In this document: positions 36,944-46,681 of the stretch, in pieces | How positions within the stretch are numbered: position 1 is the stretch's first letter | Layout: each line of letters begins with the position of its first letter | Assembly (NCBI RefSeq): GCF_000729995.1 | Contig: NZ_JNFG01000007.1 | Coordinates: 215,641-279,640 of the forward strand | From: Caballeronia sordidicola | GTDB lineage: Bacteria > Pseudomonadota > Gammaproteobacteria > Burkholderiales > Burkholderiaceae | Reading direction: 5' to 3' | DNA length: 64,000 bases | The notes under the pieces: model-generated | Seen by the model: only the letters and a program-made list of their open reading frames with translations | Database searches by the model: none | What the model was told of the DNA's origin: nothing | Made by a program: the position numbers and the translations under genes

Positions 36944-38113
36944 ATGAGTCAGTTCACGAAGAAAATCCTTGCTACCACCATCGCGGCAATCGTCGGTGTC
37001 AGCACTTGCATCAACGTGTTTGCGGCCGACCCGATCAAGATCGGCGTCGCAGTCGGGTTGTCGGGCGCCAATAGCGTGGTCGCGCCGGCCGTGGTCCAGT
37101 CTTCGCAGCTTGCCGTCGAAGAAATCAACGCCACGGGCGGCATCCTGGGTCGCCAGGTCGAACTCGAAATCACAGACGACGCGTCTGGCGCGGTCGGTGC
37201 GCAGAAGGCATACGACACGCTGGTTTTCCAGAAGAACGTCGACGCCGTGATTTCCATGGAAACCAGTGCCGCGCGCAATGCGGCTCTTCCCATCCTGGCG
37301 CGTGGCAAGAAGCCGTTGATCTATACGTCGTTCTATGAAGGCCGGTCGTGCAGCCCGTGGATGTACGTCAACGGTTGGGTACCGGAACAACAGGTCGCAC
37401 CGGTCGTGGACTACTTCGCGAAAAGCAAGGGCGCCAAAACCTTCTACCTGGTCGGCAATGACTATGCCTTCGGCCGAGGCATGCTCGATTTCACCAGGAA
37501 GTACATCGAGCAGCACGGTGGCAAGGTCGTCGGCGTTGAGTACCTGCCGATCGACGGTACTGACTGGACGCCGATTCTTTCCAAGATCCGCTCAGTTCAT
37601 CCCGACGCCCTCATCAGTGCAACTGCGGGTGGTGCACCGAACGTCGCTCTCGCCAAGCAGTTGAACGCTTCGGGGCTAACGCTGCCGTACGGCAATCTGG
37701 CCATCGACGAAGGGACCGCCAGGAGCATGGGTGACGTCGCCACGGGCATATATATGTCGGGCTCCTACCTGACGAGTATTGACACGCCCGGGAACAAGAA
37801 ATTTCTCGCGGCCATGGACAAGCGGTTCGGCAAGGATCTGAAGACGCCAAATGAACTGTCCGAGCCGCAATACGAGGCCTTCTTCCTATACAAGGCCGCA
37901 GTCGAGAAGGCGGGTTCCACCGATTCGGCGAAGGTGATCAAGGCGCTGGGCGAGGTGTCATTCGACGGTCCGCGCGGTCCGGTAAAGATGGACAAGAGCC
38001 GGCATACGCCGCTCGCAATGCGCCTGGGTCAGATTCAGGCGGACGGGTCGGTCAAGATCCTGCAAACTTTTTCGGAAGTGGACCCGGGCGCTCAGTGTCC
38101 GAACATCAAGTAG
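36944..38113 (+). CDS. Urea/amide-type ABC substrate-binding protein
   Basis: A 389-residue Peripla_BP_6 protein exported by a signal peptide (SQFTKKILATT then a hydrophobic core, cut near VFAAD at residue 28). It reads like UrtA/FmdD-type binders: GLSGANSVVAPAV near the start, LIYTSFYEGRSCSP, and LVGNDYAFGRGM. AAGGAAAC precedes the ATG at 36944. It shares its fold with the cytoplasmic sensor AmiC encoded later in the operon, including the FYEG / YEGFEYSP and GNDY / GTDYIYP positions, so the importer and sensor probably recognise the same or related ligands. Confidence 0.9.
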   Translation: MSQFTKKILATTIAAIVGVSTCINVFAADPIKIGVAVGLSGANSVVAPAVVQSSQLAVEEINATGGILGRQVELEITDDASGAVGAQKAYDTLVFQKNVDAVISMETSAARNAALPILARGKKPLIYTSFYEGRSCSPWMYVNGWVPEQQVAPVVDYFAKSKGAKTFYLVGNDYAFGRGMLDFTRKYIEQHGGKVVGVEYLPIDGTDWTPILSKIRSVHPDALISATAGGAPNVALAKQLNASGLTLPYGNLAIDEGTARSMGDVATGIYMSGSYLTSIDTPGNKKFLAAMDKRFGKDLKTPNELSEPQYEAFFLYKAAVEKAGSTDSAKVIKALGEVSFDGPRGPVKMDKSRHTPLAMRLGQIQADGSVKILQTFSEVDPGAQCPNIK

Positions 38114-38190
38114 ACGGAATTTGGAACTAAGCATCCGCCCGATACCTGGCTGCGGTCAATGTGCAGGGGCGGATGTGACTGGAGACGACA

Positions 38191-39024
38191 ATGGTCCTAG
38201 CACTTGATATTTTCACAACCGCGGCCGTGCTGTTCATCGTGACGGCGGGGTTGATGGTGATTTTCGGCGTCATGAAAATCGTCAATTTTGCCCACGGCGC
38301 ATTGCTGACGACAGGCGCCTACGCCAGCTTCGTAGTGACGCAGTTGAAGCTGAATCCGTGGGTCAGCTTGCCGCTCGCGCTGGTGGTCGGTACCGCGGCA
38401 GGCATGGTCGTCGAACAGGTGATCGTGCGCCCGCTCTACAAGCGCCCACTCGACGCGATCCTCGCCACCTGGGGCCTGGGAATCGTGATTGCACAGCTCA
38501 TCGTGATGGCCTTTGGTCGCGAGGTCCAGTTCGTGGAAACGCCGCTGAAAGGGGCCTTTTCCATCGCAGGGACTGAGTATTCCGCTTATCGCCTGTTGCT
38601 GATCCCGATCGCGCTCGGTCTCTGCGCCCTCATGACCGCGCTTTTCACGGGAACGCGCTTTGGCGTCAAGACCCGTGCGGTAATCATGAATGAGGACCTG
38701 GCCCGGGGGCTCGGCATTCATTCCGGCCGCATTCGATTCATTACGTTCAGTATCGGCGCCGCGCTGGGTTCCCTGGCCGGCGCGCTCATTACCCCGTTGT
38801 CGAGCGTCGATCCCGACATGGGGCTGACCTGGCTGGTGAGCGCCTTCATGCTGGTCATGGTCTCTGGTTACTCGATGGTCAGCCTGCTGCTCACTTGCCT
38901 TGTATTTGGCGCTTGCCAGGTTCTGGTCAGCACGTTCGTCAGCCCGGTACTGGGTGGACTGACCATTGCCGTGCTGGCCGCGCTCACGCTGCGCATTCGC
39001 CCGAAGGGGTTCTCTCATGGCTAA
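38191..39024 (+). CDS. ABC transporter permease, LivH/UrtB type
   Basis: A 277-residue inner-membrane permease with about eight hydrophobic segments. MKIVNFAHGALLTTGAY near residues 27-43 is the typical LivH/UrtB start of the second helix, and the cytoplasmic loop has RAVIMNEDLARGLGI. GGAGACGACA lies before ATG 38191. It overlaps the next gene by eight bases, showing translational coupling with the fused permease-ATPase. Confidence 0.92.
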   Translation: MVLALDIFTTAAVLFIVTAGLMVIFGVMKIVNFAHGALLTTGAYASFVVTQLKLNPWVSLPLALVVGTAAGMVVEQVIVRPLYKRPLDAILATWGLGIVIAQLIVMAFGREVQFVETPLKGAFSIAGTEYSAYRLLLIPIALGLCALMTALFTGTRFGVKTRAVIMNEDLARGLGIHSGRIRFITFSIGAALGSLAGALITPLSSVDPDMGLTWLVSAFMLVMVSGYSMVSLLLTCLVFGACQVLVSTFVSPVLGGLTIAVLAALTLRIRPKGFSHG

Positions 39025-40879
39025 AATCAACGCGTCGCCAGATCGTGCCGGCGGTTATTGCGCGCAGGGCGACGAGCGAGTACGCAACCGGCGGGGGATG
39101 CATGGGCGCGGCTTGATCATGGCAGGCGGCTTCGGCGTTCTGCTGCTGGCTGCAGGTCCGTTCGTCTTCGGCACGTATCTGCTGAACGTCCTGATTCAGG
39201 CATTCTTCTTCTCGATAGTCGCAGTGACGGTGGACATCCTGTGGGGGTACGCGGGGTACCTGACGTTCGGGCAATCGGCATTCTTCGGCCTCGGTGCCTA
39301 CGCGGCCGGCCTGGTCTTCACGCACGGCGGTTTCACCGCTGGTTACGTGGTGCTGGCGCTGGGCGCGGCCATCGTGGTGACTGCGGCCGTTGCTGCACTG
39401 CTCGGCTGGCTGTCGTTCTATCGAGGCGCCTCGCCGTTTTTCGCGACGGTGATGTCGCTCGTGCTGCCGATCGTCCTCAGTCAGTTGCTGCTGTCCGGCG
39501 GCCAATGGACTGGCTCGAGTTCAGGGCTCACCGGCTACGAGACGTTCGATCTTTCTCTCCCGGCGTGGTACTGGATCGCCGGAGCGGCCTTGCTGGTCGT
39601 CGCCACGCTGGCCTGGCTATTCGTGCGCAGCGATGGCGGCCGCGTGCTGGCGGCCATTCGCGACAATGAATCACGCTGCTCGTACCTGGGTATCAATACG
39701 TCGCTCGTCAAGATCATCCTGCTGGTTGCGACTGCGGTCATCGCCGGTCTCGCAGGCTTCGGCTACGGATCGTTTAGCGGCGTGGTCGCGCCTGAACTGA
39801 CCGGGTTTGTCCTCGGCACCCAACTGATCATCTGGGTCGCACTCGGTGGCAGGGGAACGCTGTGGGGGCCGGTTATCGGCGCGCTCCTGATCAATGTTGG
39901 AACAGCCTATCTCAGCGGCAGCATGCCATTTGCGTGGCAACTCATCCTCGGCGCCGCATTTGTGACGGTGATCGTATTGCTGCCGCAAGGGCTGGTGCCG
40001 CTGCTTCTGCAGCCATTGCGCCACCTGGCTGGCAGGAGTGCCGGACCTGAACTGGTCGAGCGGGCTCTAAGGACGGAGTACAAGCAGGCATTGTCCAAAC
40101 CAGCGCTGCAAATGAACGGCGTCGCCAAGAATTTTGGCAGCCTCAAGGTGCTGCAAGGCATCGACCTGAGCGCTGACGCGGGCGAGTTGGTTGGACTTAT
40201 CGGGCCGAACGGCGCCGGCAAGACGACGCTCATGCGCTGCATGAGCGACGGAGCCGAGCGCTCTGCCGGTACGGTCGTGCTGTGTGACAACGATATCCGG
40301 CAACTGCCCCCGGACCAGTGCGTGCGCTTTGGGTTAGGGCGCAAGTTCCAGAACGCAAACGTCTTCGAGACGCTCACCGTGGCGGAGTGTCTGCGAATCG
40401 CGGGGACGATCATCGAACGGCCTTCACTCTTCAAACGCTCGACTACCCTTGCCTTGCCGCCGTATGCAATGGAGGTTGTCCGTACCACTCGCCTCGATCA
40501 GAAGCTGGGCACTGTGGCCAGTGATCTCTCGCACGGGGAACAGCAGGCGCTGGAGCTGGCCATGGTGCTTGCGCTGGAGCCACGGATCGTACTGCTCGAC
40601 GAGCCCACAGCGGGATTGACCAAGACAGAGCGCACGCAAATCGGCAATGTGCTGGCCGCGCTGGCGCATCAATACAAGCTCTGTTGTCTGTTAGTCGAGC
40701 ACGACCTCGATTTCGTCGCCGAAATTGCCACCCGCATCGTGGTCCTGCATCAGGGCCGCATTGTGATGCAAGGCAACTTCGACGAAGTGGTCAACTCGGA
40801 GCTGGTCAAGACGATCTATGCCGGAACCGCGCAAAACGCCGGATCCGACGGGAGCACGACACATCGGGAGGCGTCATGA
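39017..40879 (+). CDS. Fused ABC permease (LivM type) and ATP-binding protein (LivG type)
   Basis: A 620-residue fusion. Residues about 30-335 are a LivM/UrtC-like permease with DILWGYAGYLTFGQSAFFGL and the loop AAIRDNESRCSYLGI; from about 365 to the end runs a LivG/UrtD-like ATPase with Walker A GPNGAGKTT (396-404), signature LSHGEQQ (about 503) and DEPTAGL. The joining region (340-365) is a short charged linker. Normally these are two genes. The start at ATG 39017 overlaps the LivH stop; the end overlaps the LivF start (ATGA). The fusion keeps one channel half and one ATPase in fixed proportion; only the second channel half and second ATPase are separate. Confidence 0.92.
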   Translation: MAKINASPDRAGGYCAQGDERVRNRRGMHGRGLIMAGGFGVLLLAAGPFVFGTYLLNVLIQAFFFSIVAVTVDILWGYAGYLTFGQSAFFGLGAYAAGLVFTHGGFTAGYVVLALGAAIVVTAAVAALLGWLSFYRGASPFFATVMSLVLPIVLSQLLLSGGQWTGSSSGLTGYETFDLSLPAWYWIAGAALLVVATLAWLFVRSDGGRVLAAIRDNESRCSYLGINTSLVKIILLVATAVIAGLAGFGYGSFSGVVAPELTGFVLGTQLIIWVALGGRGTLWGPVIGALLINVGTAYLSGSMPFAWQLILGAAFVTVIVLLPQGLVPLLLQPLRHLAGRSAGPELVERALRTEYKQALSKPALQMNGVAKNFGSLKVLQGIDLSADAGELVGLIGPNGAGKTTLMRCMSDGAERSAGTVVLCDNDIRQLPPDQCVRFGLGRKFQNANVFETLTVAECLRIAGTIIERPSLFKRSTTLALPPYAMEVVRTTRLDQKLGTVASDLSHGEQQALELAMVLALEPRIVLLDEPTAGLTKTERTQIGNVLAALAHQYKLCCLLVEHDLDFVAEIATRIVVLHQGRIVMQGNFDEVVNSELVKTIYAGTAQNAGSDGSTTHREAS

Positions 40880-41583
40880 GTCAGATTGCGTTGGACCTGC
40901 AGGACGTGACCAGCGGCTACAAGGCTTCGGTTGTACTTCGCAATCTGTCGATGACCGTCGCCAATGGTGAGGCCGTCGCCTTGCTCGGCAAGAACGGCAT
41001 GGGCAAGACCACATTGCTCAAGACGATCATGGGCTATCTGCCGAAGAAAACCGGCGCTATCAGCGTTCGTGGGCAGGACATTACCCGCATGGCGCCTCAT
41101 CGGATCGCCCGGGCAGGCATTGCCTACGCACCCCAGGAACATGCGTTGTTCCAGGATCTCAGTATCCGCGACAACTTGCGCCTGGGGCTTGCCAAAGTAT
41201 CTGTGTTCGACGAACGCTTTGCCGAAATCGAACCGATTTTCCCGGTGTTCAAGAGCCGGTTGAAGCAATTCGCCGGCACACTCTCGGGCGGTGAACAGAA
41301 GATGCTCCTGGTGGCACGCGCGCTCATGATGCGCCCGTTGATCATCCTGCTTGACGAAATCACGGAAGGGTTGCAGCCGTCCGTGATCGACCGGTTAGCC
41401 GAAGCACTACTATGGGAACGCAGCCGGCACGGCACTACCCTCTTGCTGATCGAGCAGAACGTGCCTTTCGCGCTGAAGGTCGCCGACCGCTACGCCGTGC
41501 TCAAGCAAGGCGAGATCATCGACCACGGAAATGCGAAGGACGACGCTGCGGCGGCATCGATCTTCGAACACCTGCGCGTCTGA
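40876..41583 (+). CDS. ABC transporter ATP-binding protein, LivF/UrtE type
   Basis: A 235-residue ATPase. Walker A is GKNGMGKTT (38-46), signature LSGGEQKML near 137, Walker B LLDEITEGLQPS, where EGLQPS is the UrtE/LivF ending. The residue after the catalytic Glu is Ile instead of the usual Pro. GGGAGG precedes the ATG, which overlaps the fusion protein's stop. It completes the importer of this operon. Confidence 0.92.
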   Translation: MSQIALDLQDVTSGYKASVVLRNLSMTVANGEAVALLGKNGMGKTTLLKTIMGYLPKKTGAISVRGQDITRMAPHRIARAGIAYAPQEHALFQDLSIRDNLRLGLAKVSVFDERFAEIEPIFPVFKSRLKQFAGTLSGGEQKMLLVARALMMRPLIILLDEITEGLQPSVIDRLAEALLWERSRHGTTLLLIEQNVPFALKVADRYAVLKQGEIIDHGNAKDDAAAASIFEHLRV

Positions 41584-41748
41584 CGCGGATGATCACCGCC
41601 CGCAGCACGATCCAAAGCTACGAAGCGTATCAGGCGTTGGGATTCGAGTACGATCATCATCGTGCATCCGTCGAGCGGGCAATCGCTGCACCCGCCAGAC
41701 GTTTTCCCTCGATGTAGGGAAGCACGAAGCAATACACGGAGGAAACAG

Positions 41749-42924
41749 ATGGGCACGAACTCGCAGCTGTCGGCCGGCCCGGTGTCTGCAGACAGCGGAT
41801 GGCGCATCGGCGTCCTGTACTCCCGCACGGGAGTGACCGCGGCGACTGAATCAGAGCACTTTTGCGGCACCGCCCTCGCGATCGAGGAGGTCAACGCGGC
41901 CGGTGGCGTCGATGGGCGTCTGCTTGATCCGGTCGTGTACGATCCGAAGAGCGATCCCGACGAATATCGTCGGCTCGCCACGCGGATGCTTCAGGAAGAC
42001 GACGTGACGGTGATTTTCGGCTGCTCGACTTCGTCAAGCCGAAAAGCGGTGCTGCCGGTCATCGAGCGCAACAACGCGCTGCTATGGTATTGCTCGATCT
42101 ACGAAGGATTCGAATATTCGCCGAACGTGATCTACACAGGGGCGGTGCCGAACCAGAACAGCATGCAACTGGCGGCGTATCTGCTGCGCAATCACGGCCA
42201 GCGGTTTTTCCTGGTGGGCACCGACTATATCTATCCTCGAGAATCGAACCGGATCATGCGAGACATGGTCGAGGAGCATGGCGGCGAAATCGTGGAAGAA
42301 CTTTATTTACCCAGCGATGCAGATCCCTCAGCATTGGAGGAAGTCGTCCGGCAGATCAAGGCCATGGAGCCCGACGTGGTTTTCTCCACCCTGATCGGCC
42401 GGGGTGCGCGCGCCTTTTATCAGTTGTACCGCGAGCACGGTATCGACCCTGCGCGCATCCCGATCGCAAGCCTGACGATGACGGAAGGCGAAACGCGGAT
42501 GATCGGTCCCGAACTGTGTGGCAGCCACATCATCTCTGCCAGCTATGTCAACACGCTGAAGCACGAGAGCAACAAGCGCTTCCTGGCATCCTGGCAAGCG
42601 AGATTCGGAGACCAGCCGGCCAGCATGTGGTCCGAGATGGCGTACAACCAGGTCCACCTCTTTGCACTGGCGTTGGCCCGTACCCGAAGTCTCGACACGG
42701 CAAAGCTGGTGGAGGCCGTCCACGAGGTCGAGTTCGATTCGCCGGAAGGTCTGCTCAAAATCGATCCGGAGAACAACCACGCGATCCTGACCCCTCGCAT
42801 TGCGGTATGTCGATCGGACGGCTCGTTCGATATAGTATGGGAGGGCCGTAGTCCGATTAAACCCGACCCCTACCTGACATCGTACGGATTCGCAGAATTC
42901 TGGCTCGACGGAGACCCGGCATGA
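41749..42924 (+). CDS. amiC: AmiC-like cytoplasmic amide sensor / negative regulator
   Basis: A 391-residue protein with the binding-protein fold but no signal peptide, as in AmiC of Pseudomonas aeruginosa. Shared landmarks from memory of that protein: GVLYSRTGVTA at the start, YEGFEYSPN, VPNQNSMQLAAYL and GTDYIYPRESN. AmiC holds AmiR inactive until an amide binds. GGAGGAAAC precedes ATG 41749. It overlaps the amiR-like gene by an ATGA, matching the coupled amiC-amiR order of Pseudomonas. A 165-base gap separates it from the importer genes and might hold a secondary promoter; none was identified. Confidence 0.93.
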   Translation: MGTNSQLSAGPVSADSGWRIGVLYSRTGVTAATESEHFCGTALAIEEVNAAGGVDGRLLDPVVYDPKSDPDEYRRLATRMLQEDDVTVIFGCSTSSSRKAVLPVIERNNALLWYCSIYEGFEYSPNVIYTGAVPNQNSMQLAAYLLRNHGQRFFLVGTDYIYPRESNRIMRDMVEEHGGEIVEELYLPSDADPSALEEVVRQIKAMEPDVVFSTLIGRGARAFYQLYREHGIDPARIPIASLTMTEGETRMIGPELCGSHIISASYVNTLKHESNKRFLASWQARFGDQPASMWSEMAYNQVHLFALALARTRSLDTAKLVEAVHEVEFDSPEGLLKIDPENNHAILTPRIAVCRSDGSFDIVWEGRSPIKPDPYLTSYGFAEFWLDGDPA

Positions 42925-43541
42925 GCACAGGCGCTCGTCGGCTATTTGACGACCTACGCACACTACGCGTCCTCGTGATCCATCCGCCCGGGGACGACCG
43001 CAGCGTCCTGGAGGAGCAATTGCGCCGGATTGGCTGTCCAGTGCGTATTCTCTGGCCGTTTCCGTCTCAACTGCCCGTAGATGTCGACGCCATTTTTTTT
43101 CTCGTCGGTCCCGAAACGCGCAGCGCAGGAAATTGGTGTGCGGCCGACACCGAAGCGACTCTTATCGCATTGTCCGACTATGAGAATCCAACCGCGTTGA
43201 AAATGCTGGTGGATACACAAGCGCATGGCGTGATCACGAAGCCGTACCGATCCACCGGCATTCTCAGCACCCTGGTGCTCGCGCGCGCATCGTCAGGCTA
43301 TCAGCATCGACTGCACAACAAGATCGGCAAGCTTGAGGAAGCGATCAAGGCGAGACGTCACATCGAGAAGGCCATTCGCCTCCTCATGGAGGCGCACCGG
43401 CTAAGCGAAAATGAAGCGTACGAGCACATTCGTTCACGCGCCACGACCCTCCGGATCACTGTAGGCGAGATCGCTACGATGGTGATTGATGCTCATGAGG
43501 CAATGGAAAAACTCGGCCTTGCCAAGGGACCGAAGCCGTGA
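42921..43541 (+). CDS. amiR: AmiR-like ANTAR antitermination regulator
   Basis: A 206-residue protein. Residues about 14-125 form a receiver-like domain (LRVLVIHPPGDDRSVLEEQL, LIALSDYENPTALKMLVDT, HGVITKPY) without the phosphoacceptor aspartate, as in AmiR. A coiled coil follows (about 128-150) and then the ANTAR domain (about 150-200; IEKAIRLLMEAHRLSENEAY). AmiR binds leader RNA and prevents termination when freed from AmiC. The expected RNA site lies at 35891-35927, before the hydrolase gene of the same operon, giving a self-contained feedback circuit. Confidence 0.93.
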   Translation: MSTGARRLFDDLRTLRVLVIHPPGDDRSVLEEQLRRIGCPVRILWPFPSQLPVDVDAIFFLVGPETRSAGNWCAADTEATLIALSDYENPTALKMLVDTQAHGVITKPYRSTGILSTLVLARASSGYQHRLHNKIGKLEEAIKARRHIEKAIRLLMEAHRLSENEAYEHIRSRATTLRITVGEIATMVIDAHEAMEKLGLAKGPKP

Positions 43542-43998
43542 GGCATCGTCATGCCAAAGGACTGCTGCGGTGAAACCACCTCGCGCGTAGAGCCAATTCG
43601 GATACGGCCGGGAAGCAGAACAAAAAGAGGAAGAAAACCGTGCCGGAAATCGGTATGGCTAAGTTTGTGGTGTGCGGCAGAGGCGCTGGTGTTCGACTAA
43701 CATATTGGCGAACCCACGGCACTTTCGGACCAACCGAGGCGCAGACGCCATGCGCTCGACACTAGGGAATGCCTACCGTTGAGCCACTGGCGCCCAGCGT
43801 CGTAGAATCGTGGCACATCGGTTTTGGGGGCCCAGCAATGCGTCTGGCTTCTCGTTGCGATATCCACCGCGAATTCAGCCACGATACCCGGCTACGCCAG
43901 GCGTATCGACGCCCGGCGTGGCGACTCCCGGCGCTTTTTCACCCCGCTTTTCGCGATGAGGCCGGCAACCGTCACGAAATTGCCGGCAAATCCGCGCC
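43542..43998. other. Intergenic region, no gene recognised
   Basis: About 455 bases between amiR and the sugar ABC operon. No coding frame with a recognisable product. It must hold the promoter of the sugar operon; no convincing -35/-10 pair or repressor palindrome was found by eye. Confidence 0.4.
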
Positions 43999-45510
43999 AT
44001 GACCCCGCTCATTTCCGTCAAAAGGCTCAGCAAGAGCTTTCCCGGCGTAAGGGCGCTTCACGAAGTTCAGCTCGAGCTCATGGCGGGCGAAGTCCACACA
44101 GTCATGGGCGAGAATGGCGCCGGCAAGTCGACGCTGATGAAAATCCTCGCCGGCGTGTACACCCGGGATACTGGCGAAATCCTTTATGACGGCCAGCCCG
44201 TCGACTTCTCAAGCCCGCGTGAGGCGCAGGCCATGGGCGTCTGCATCATTCATCAGGAACTCCAGCTGATGAACCACCTGAGCGTCGCGCAGAACATGTT
44301 CATCGGCCGCGAACCACGCGGACGCCTCGGCCTGTTCCTCGACGAAGACAAACTCAACGCGCAAGCACGCGAGATTATTGCCCGCATGCATGTGAATCTC
44401 GACCCGCGCGCCCTTGTCGGCACTCTCACTGTCGCCAGCCAGCAGATGGTCGAGATCGCCAAGGCCTTGTCCTTCGATTCACGCGTCCTGATCATGGACG
44501 AGCCCACCTCGGCGCTCAACGACGCCGAGATCGCCGAACTCTTCCGCATCATCCGCGAGCTCAAGAGCCGGGGCGTGGGCATCATCTATATTTCCCACAA
44601 GATGGACGAGCTGAAGCAGATTTCCGACCGCGTCACCGTGTTGCGCGACGGGGAATATGTCGCCACCGTCACCGCCGGGGACACCAGCGTTGAAGCGATT
44701 ATCGGCATGATGGTCGGGCGAACCTTGACCGACGCCGCGCCTTCCGAGAGCGTCGCAGGCGCGGGCGAAGTCGCACTCGAAGTTAAAAACCTGAACGCCG
44801 GCCCGCTGGTCAGGGACGTGAACTTCACGCTGCGCAAAGGCGAGATATTGGGTTTTGCGGGCCTGATGGGCGCCGGTCGAACCGAGGTCGCCCGAGCGGT
44901 GTTCGGCGCCGATCCGATCGAATCCGGCGAAATTGTCGTGAAAGGCGTGAAGGTGACGATCAGGACACCAAGCGACGCGGTGGCGCGCGGCATCGGCTAT
45001 CTCTCGGAAGACCGCAAGCGCTTCGGCCTGGCGACCGGAATGGACGTTGAATCGAATATCGTGATGTCCAACCTGGGTAAGTTCCTGTCGCTGAACGTCT
45101 TCCTGCGCCGCGCTCAAATTCGCCGGACAGCCGCCCATTTCATCAATCTGCTCGCCATCAGGACGCCCTCCGCGACGCAGGAGGTGCGCCTCCTTTCGGG
45201 CGGCAACCAGCAGAAAATTGTCATCGCGAAATGGCTGGAGCGCGACTGCGACGTGCTCTTCTTCGATGAACCGACGCGTGGCATCGACGTCGGCGCCAAG
45301 AGCGAAATCTACAAGCTCCTGCGCTCGCTAGCGGGCCAAGGCAAGGCGATCGTAATGATCTCATCTGAACTGCCGGAAGTCCTGCGCATGAGCGACCGCA
45401 TTGTCGTGATGTGCGAGGGCCGCATTACCGGCGAACTCTCAGCCACGGAGGCGACGCAGGAGCGCATCATGCAACTGGCGACGCAGCGTGAAACCTTGAA
45501 AGCGGCATGA
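43999..45510 (+). CDS. Sugar ABC transporter ATP-binding protein (RbsA/AraG type)
   Basis: A 503-residue tandem ATPase of the carbohydrate-uptake class 2. The first half has Walker [10 protein letters not shown] (37-45) and [10 protein letters not shown]; the second half begins with the degenerate GLMGAGRTE and ends with LSGGNQQK and [12 protein letters not shown], the normal RbsA pattern. It starts an operon with a permease, a binding protein and L-fuconate dehydratase, so L-fucose (or a related 6-deoxy or galacto sugar) is the likely cargo. Confidence 0.93.
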   Translation: MTPLISVKRLSKSFPGVRALHEVQLELMAGEVHTVMGENGAGKSTLMKILAGVYTRDTGEILYDGQPVDFSSPREAQAMGVCIIHQELQLMNHLSVAQNMFIGREPRGRLGLFLDEDKLNAQAREIIARMHVNLDPRALVGTLTVASQQMVEIAKALSFDSRVLIMDEPTSALNDAEIAELFRIIRELKSRGVGIIYISHKMDELKQISDRVTVLRDGEYVATVTAGDTSVEAIIGMMVGRTLTDAAPSESVAGAGEVALEVKNLNAGPLVRDVNFTLRKGEILGFAGLMGAGRTEVARAVFGADPIESGEIVVKGVKVTIRTPSDAVARGIGYLSEDRKRFGLATGMDVESNIVMSNLGKFLSLNVFLRRAQIRRTAAHFINLLAIRTPSATQEVRLLSGGNQQKIVIAKWLERDCDVLFFDEPTRGIDVGAKSEIYKLLRSLAGQGKAIVMISSELPEVLRMSDRIVVMCEGRITGELSATEATQERIMQLATQRETLKAA

Positions 45511-45534
45511 GTCTTTAGAGGAGCGGTCCGTTTT

Positions 45535-46560
45535 ATGACACTGCCATCGGATACTTCGGCGCTGGGAAATCGGGGACGGGCCTCAGCCCTGAGAGCCCGC
45601 CTCTTTTCGCCGACCGCTCTGCAAAAAATGCTCGCCTTCGGGAGCCTGGTCCTGCTGCTGGCGTTTTTCAGCTTCGCCTCGCCCGCTTTCATGCAGATGG
45701 ACAATATGCTCGGGATTCTGCAGGCGACGGCGGTTAACGGCGTTCTGGCGATCGCTTGCACGTTCGTCATCATCACCGGGGGCATCGACTTATCCGTCGG
45801 TACGTTGATGACTTTCACGGCCGTTATTTGCGGCGTGTTCCTGACTTACTGGCATTTGCCGATGTCAGTCGGCGTGGTGGCTGCAATTGCAACGGGTGCG
45901 CTCTGCGGGACTATTTCAGGCACCCTCACGGCGAAAATGAAGATCCCGCCGTTCATCGCCACCCTGGGCATGATGCTGCTGCTGAAAGGACTGTCGCTCG
46001 TTGTCTCGGCCGACAAGCCTATCTATTTCACCGACACCGAAAACTTCTACAGGATCTCCCAGGACTCGCTGATCGGCTATGTATTCCCGAGCCTGCCTGT
46101 TCCGAACGCAGTCCTGATCCTGTTTTTCCTGGCAGTCGTGAGCTCGATCACGCTCAATCGCACGGCGCTTGGCCGCTACACCTTTGCGCTCGGCAGCAAC
46201 GAAGAAGCCGTGCGCCTTTCCGGCGTGAATGTGGATAGGTGGAAGATCGCCATTTACGGCCTGAGCGGGGCCATTTGCGGCATCGCGGGGCTGCTGATCG
46301 CCTCGCGCCTGAATTCGGCCCAGCCGGCGCTCGGCCAAGGTTATGAACTCGAAGCGATCGCCGCCGTGGTCATTGGCGGGACGTCGCTTAGCGGCGGTTC
46401 GGGCACGATCCTGGGGACGATCATCGGCGCGTTCATCATGAGCGTGCTGACCAACGGCTTGCGCATCATGTCGGTCGCTCAGGAATGGCAGATCGTGGTG
46501 ACAGGTCTCATCATCATTCTCGCGGTCTATGCCGATATTTTGCGGCGCAAGAAAAGCTGA
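45535..46560 (+). CDS. Sugar ABC transporter permease (RbsC type)
   Basis: A 341-residue permease with about ten hydrophobic segments. TFVIITGGIDLSVGTLM near residues 77-93 and NEEAVRLSGVNVDRWKI are the standard RbsC/XylH patterns, and IGGTSLSGGSGTILGTIIGA near 280-299 completes the set. It follows the ATPase by 24 bases. Confidence 0.93.
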   Translation: MTLPSDTSALGNRGRASALRARLFSPTALQKMLAFGSLVLLLAFFSFASPAFMQMDNMLGILQATAVNGVLAIACTFVIITGGIDLSVGTLMTFTAVICGVFLTYWHLPMSVGVVAAIATGALCGTISGTLTAKMKIPPFIATLGMMLLLKGLSLVVSADKPIYFTDTENFYRISQDSLIGYVFPSLPVPNAVLILFFLAVVSSITLNRTALGRYTFALGSNEEAVRLSGVNVDRWKIAIYGLSGAICGIAGLLIASRLNSAQPALGQGYELEAIAAVVIGGTSLSGGSGTILGTIIGAFIMSVLTNGLRIMSVAQEWQIVVTGLIIILAVYADILRRKKS

Positions 46561-46619
46561 CGGAAGAAACTGACTGAAGCGGACGAAAGCTAACGCCGCA
46601 CGGGACAAGATCAAGAAAA

Positions 46620-46637
46620 GGGAGCGCCAAGGCTCCC
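46620..46637 (+). promoter_or_regulatory. Intercistronic hairpin before the sugar-binding protein gene
   Basis: GGGAGC (46620-46625), loop GCCAAG, GCTCCC (46632-46637): a perfect six-pair stem in the 121-base gap between permease and binding-protein genes. Such hairpins often protect or partly separate the binding-protein message, which is needed in larger amounts. No T-run follows. Confidence 0.5.
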
Positions 46638-46681
46638 CCAACGGCTGAAGGTTGATAGCCCACCTTAGGAGGAGAACCACC

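Noticed and set aside
38197..39030. Minus-strand 277-codon frame covering LivH
   Set aside because: Antisense of a clear permease; translation is full of His, Gln and Arg without structure.
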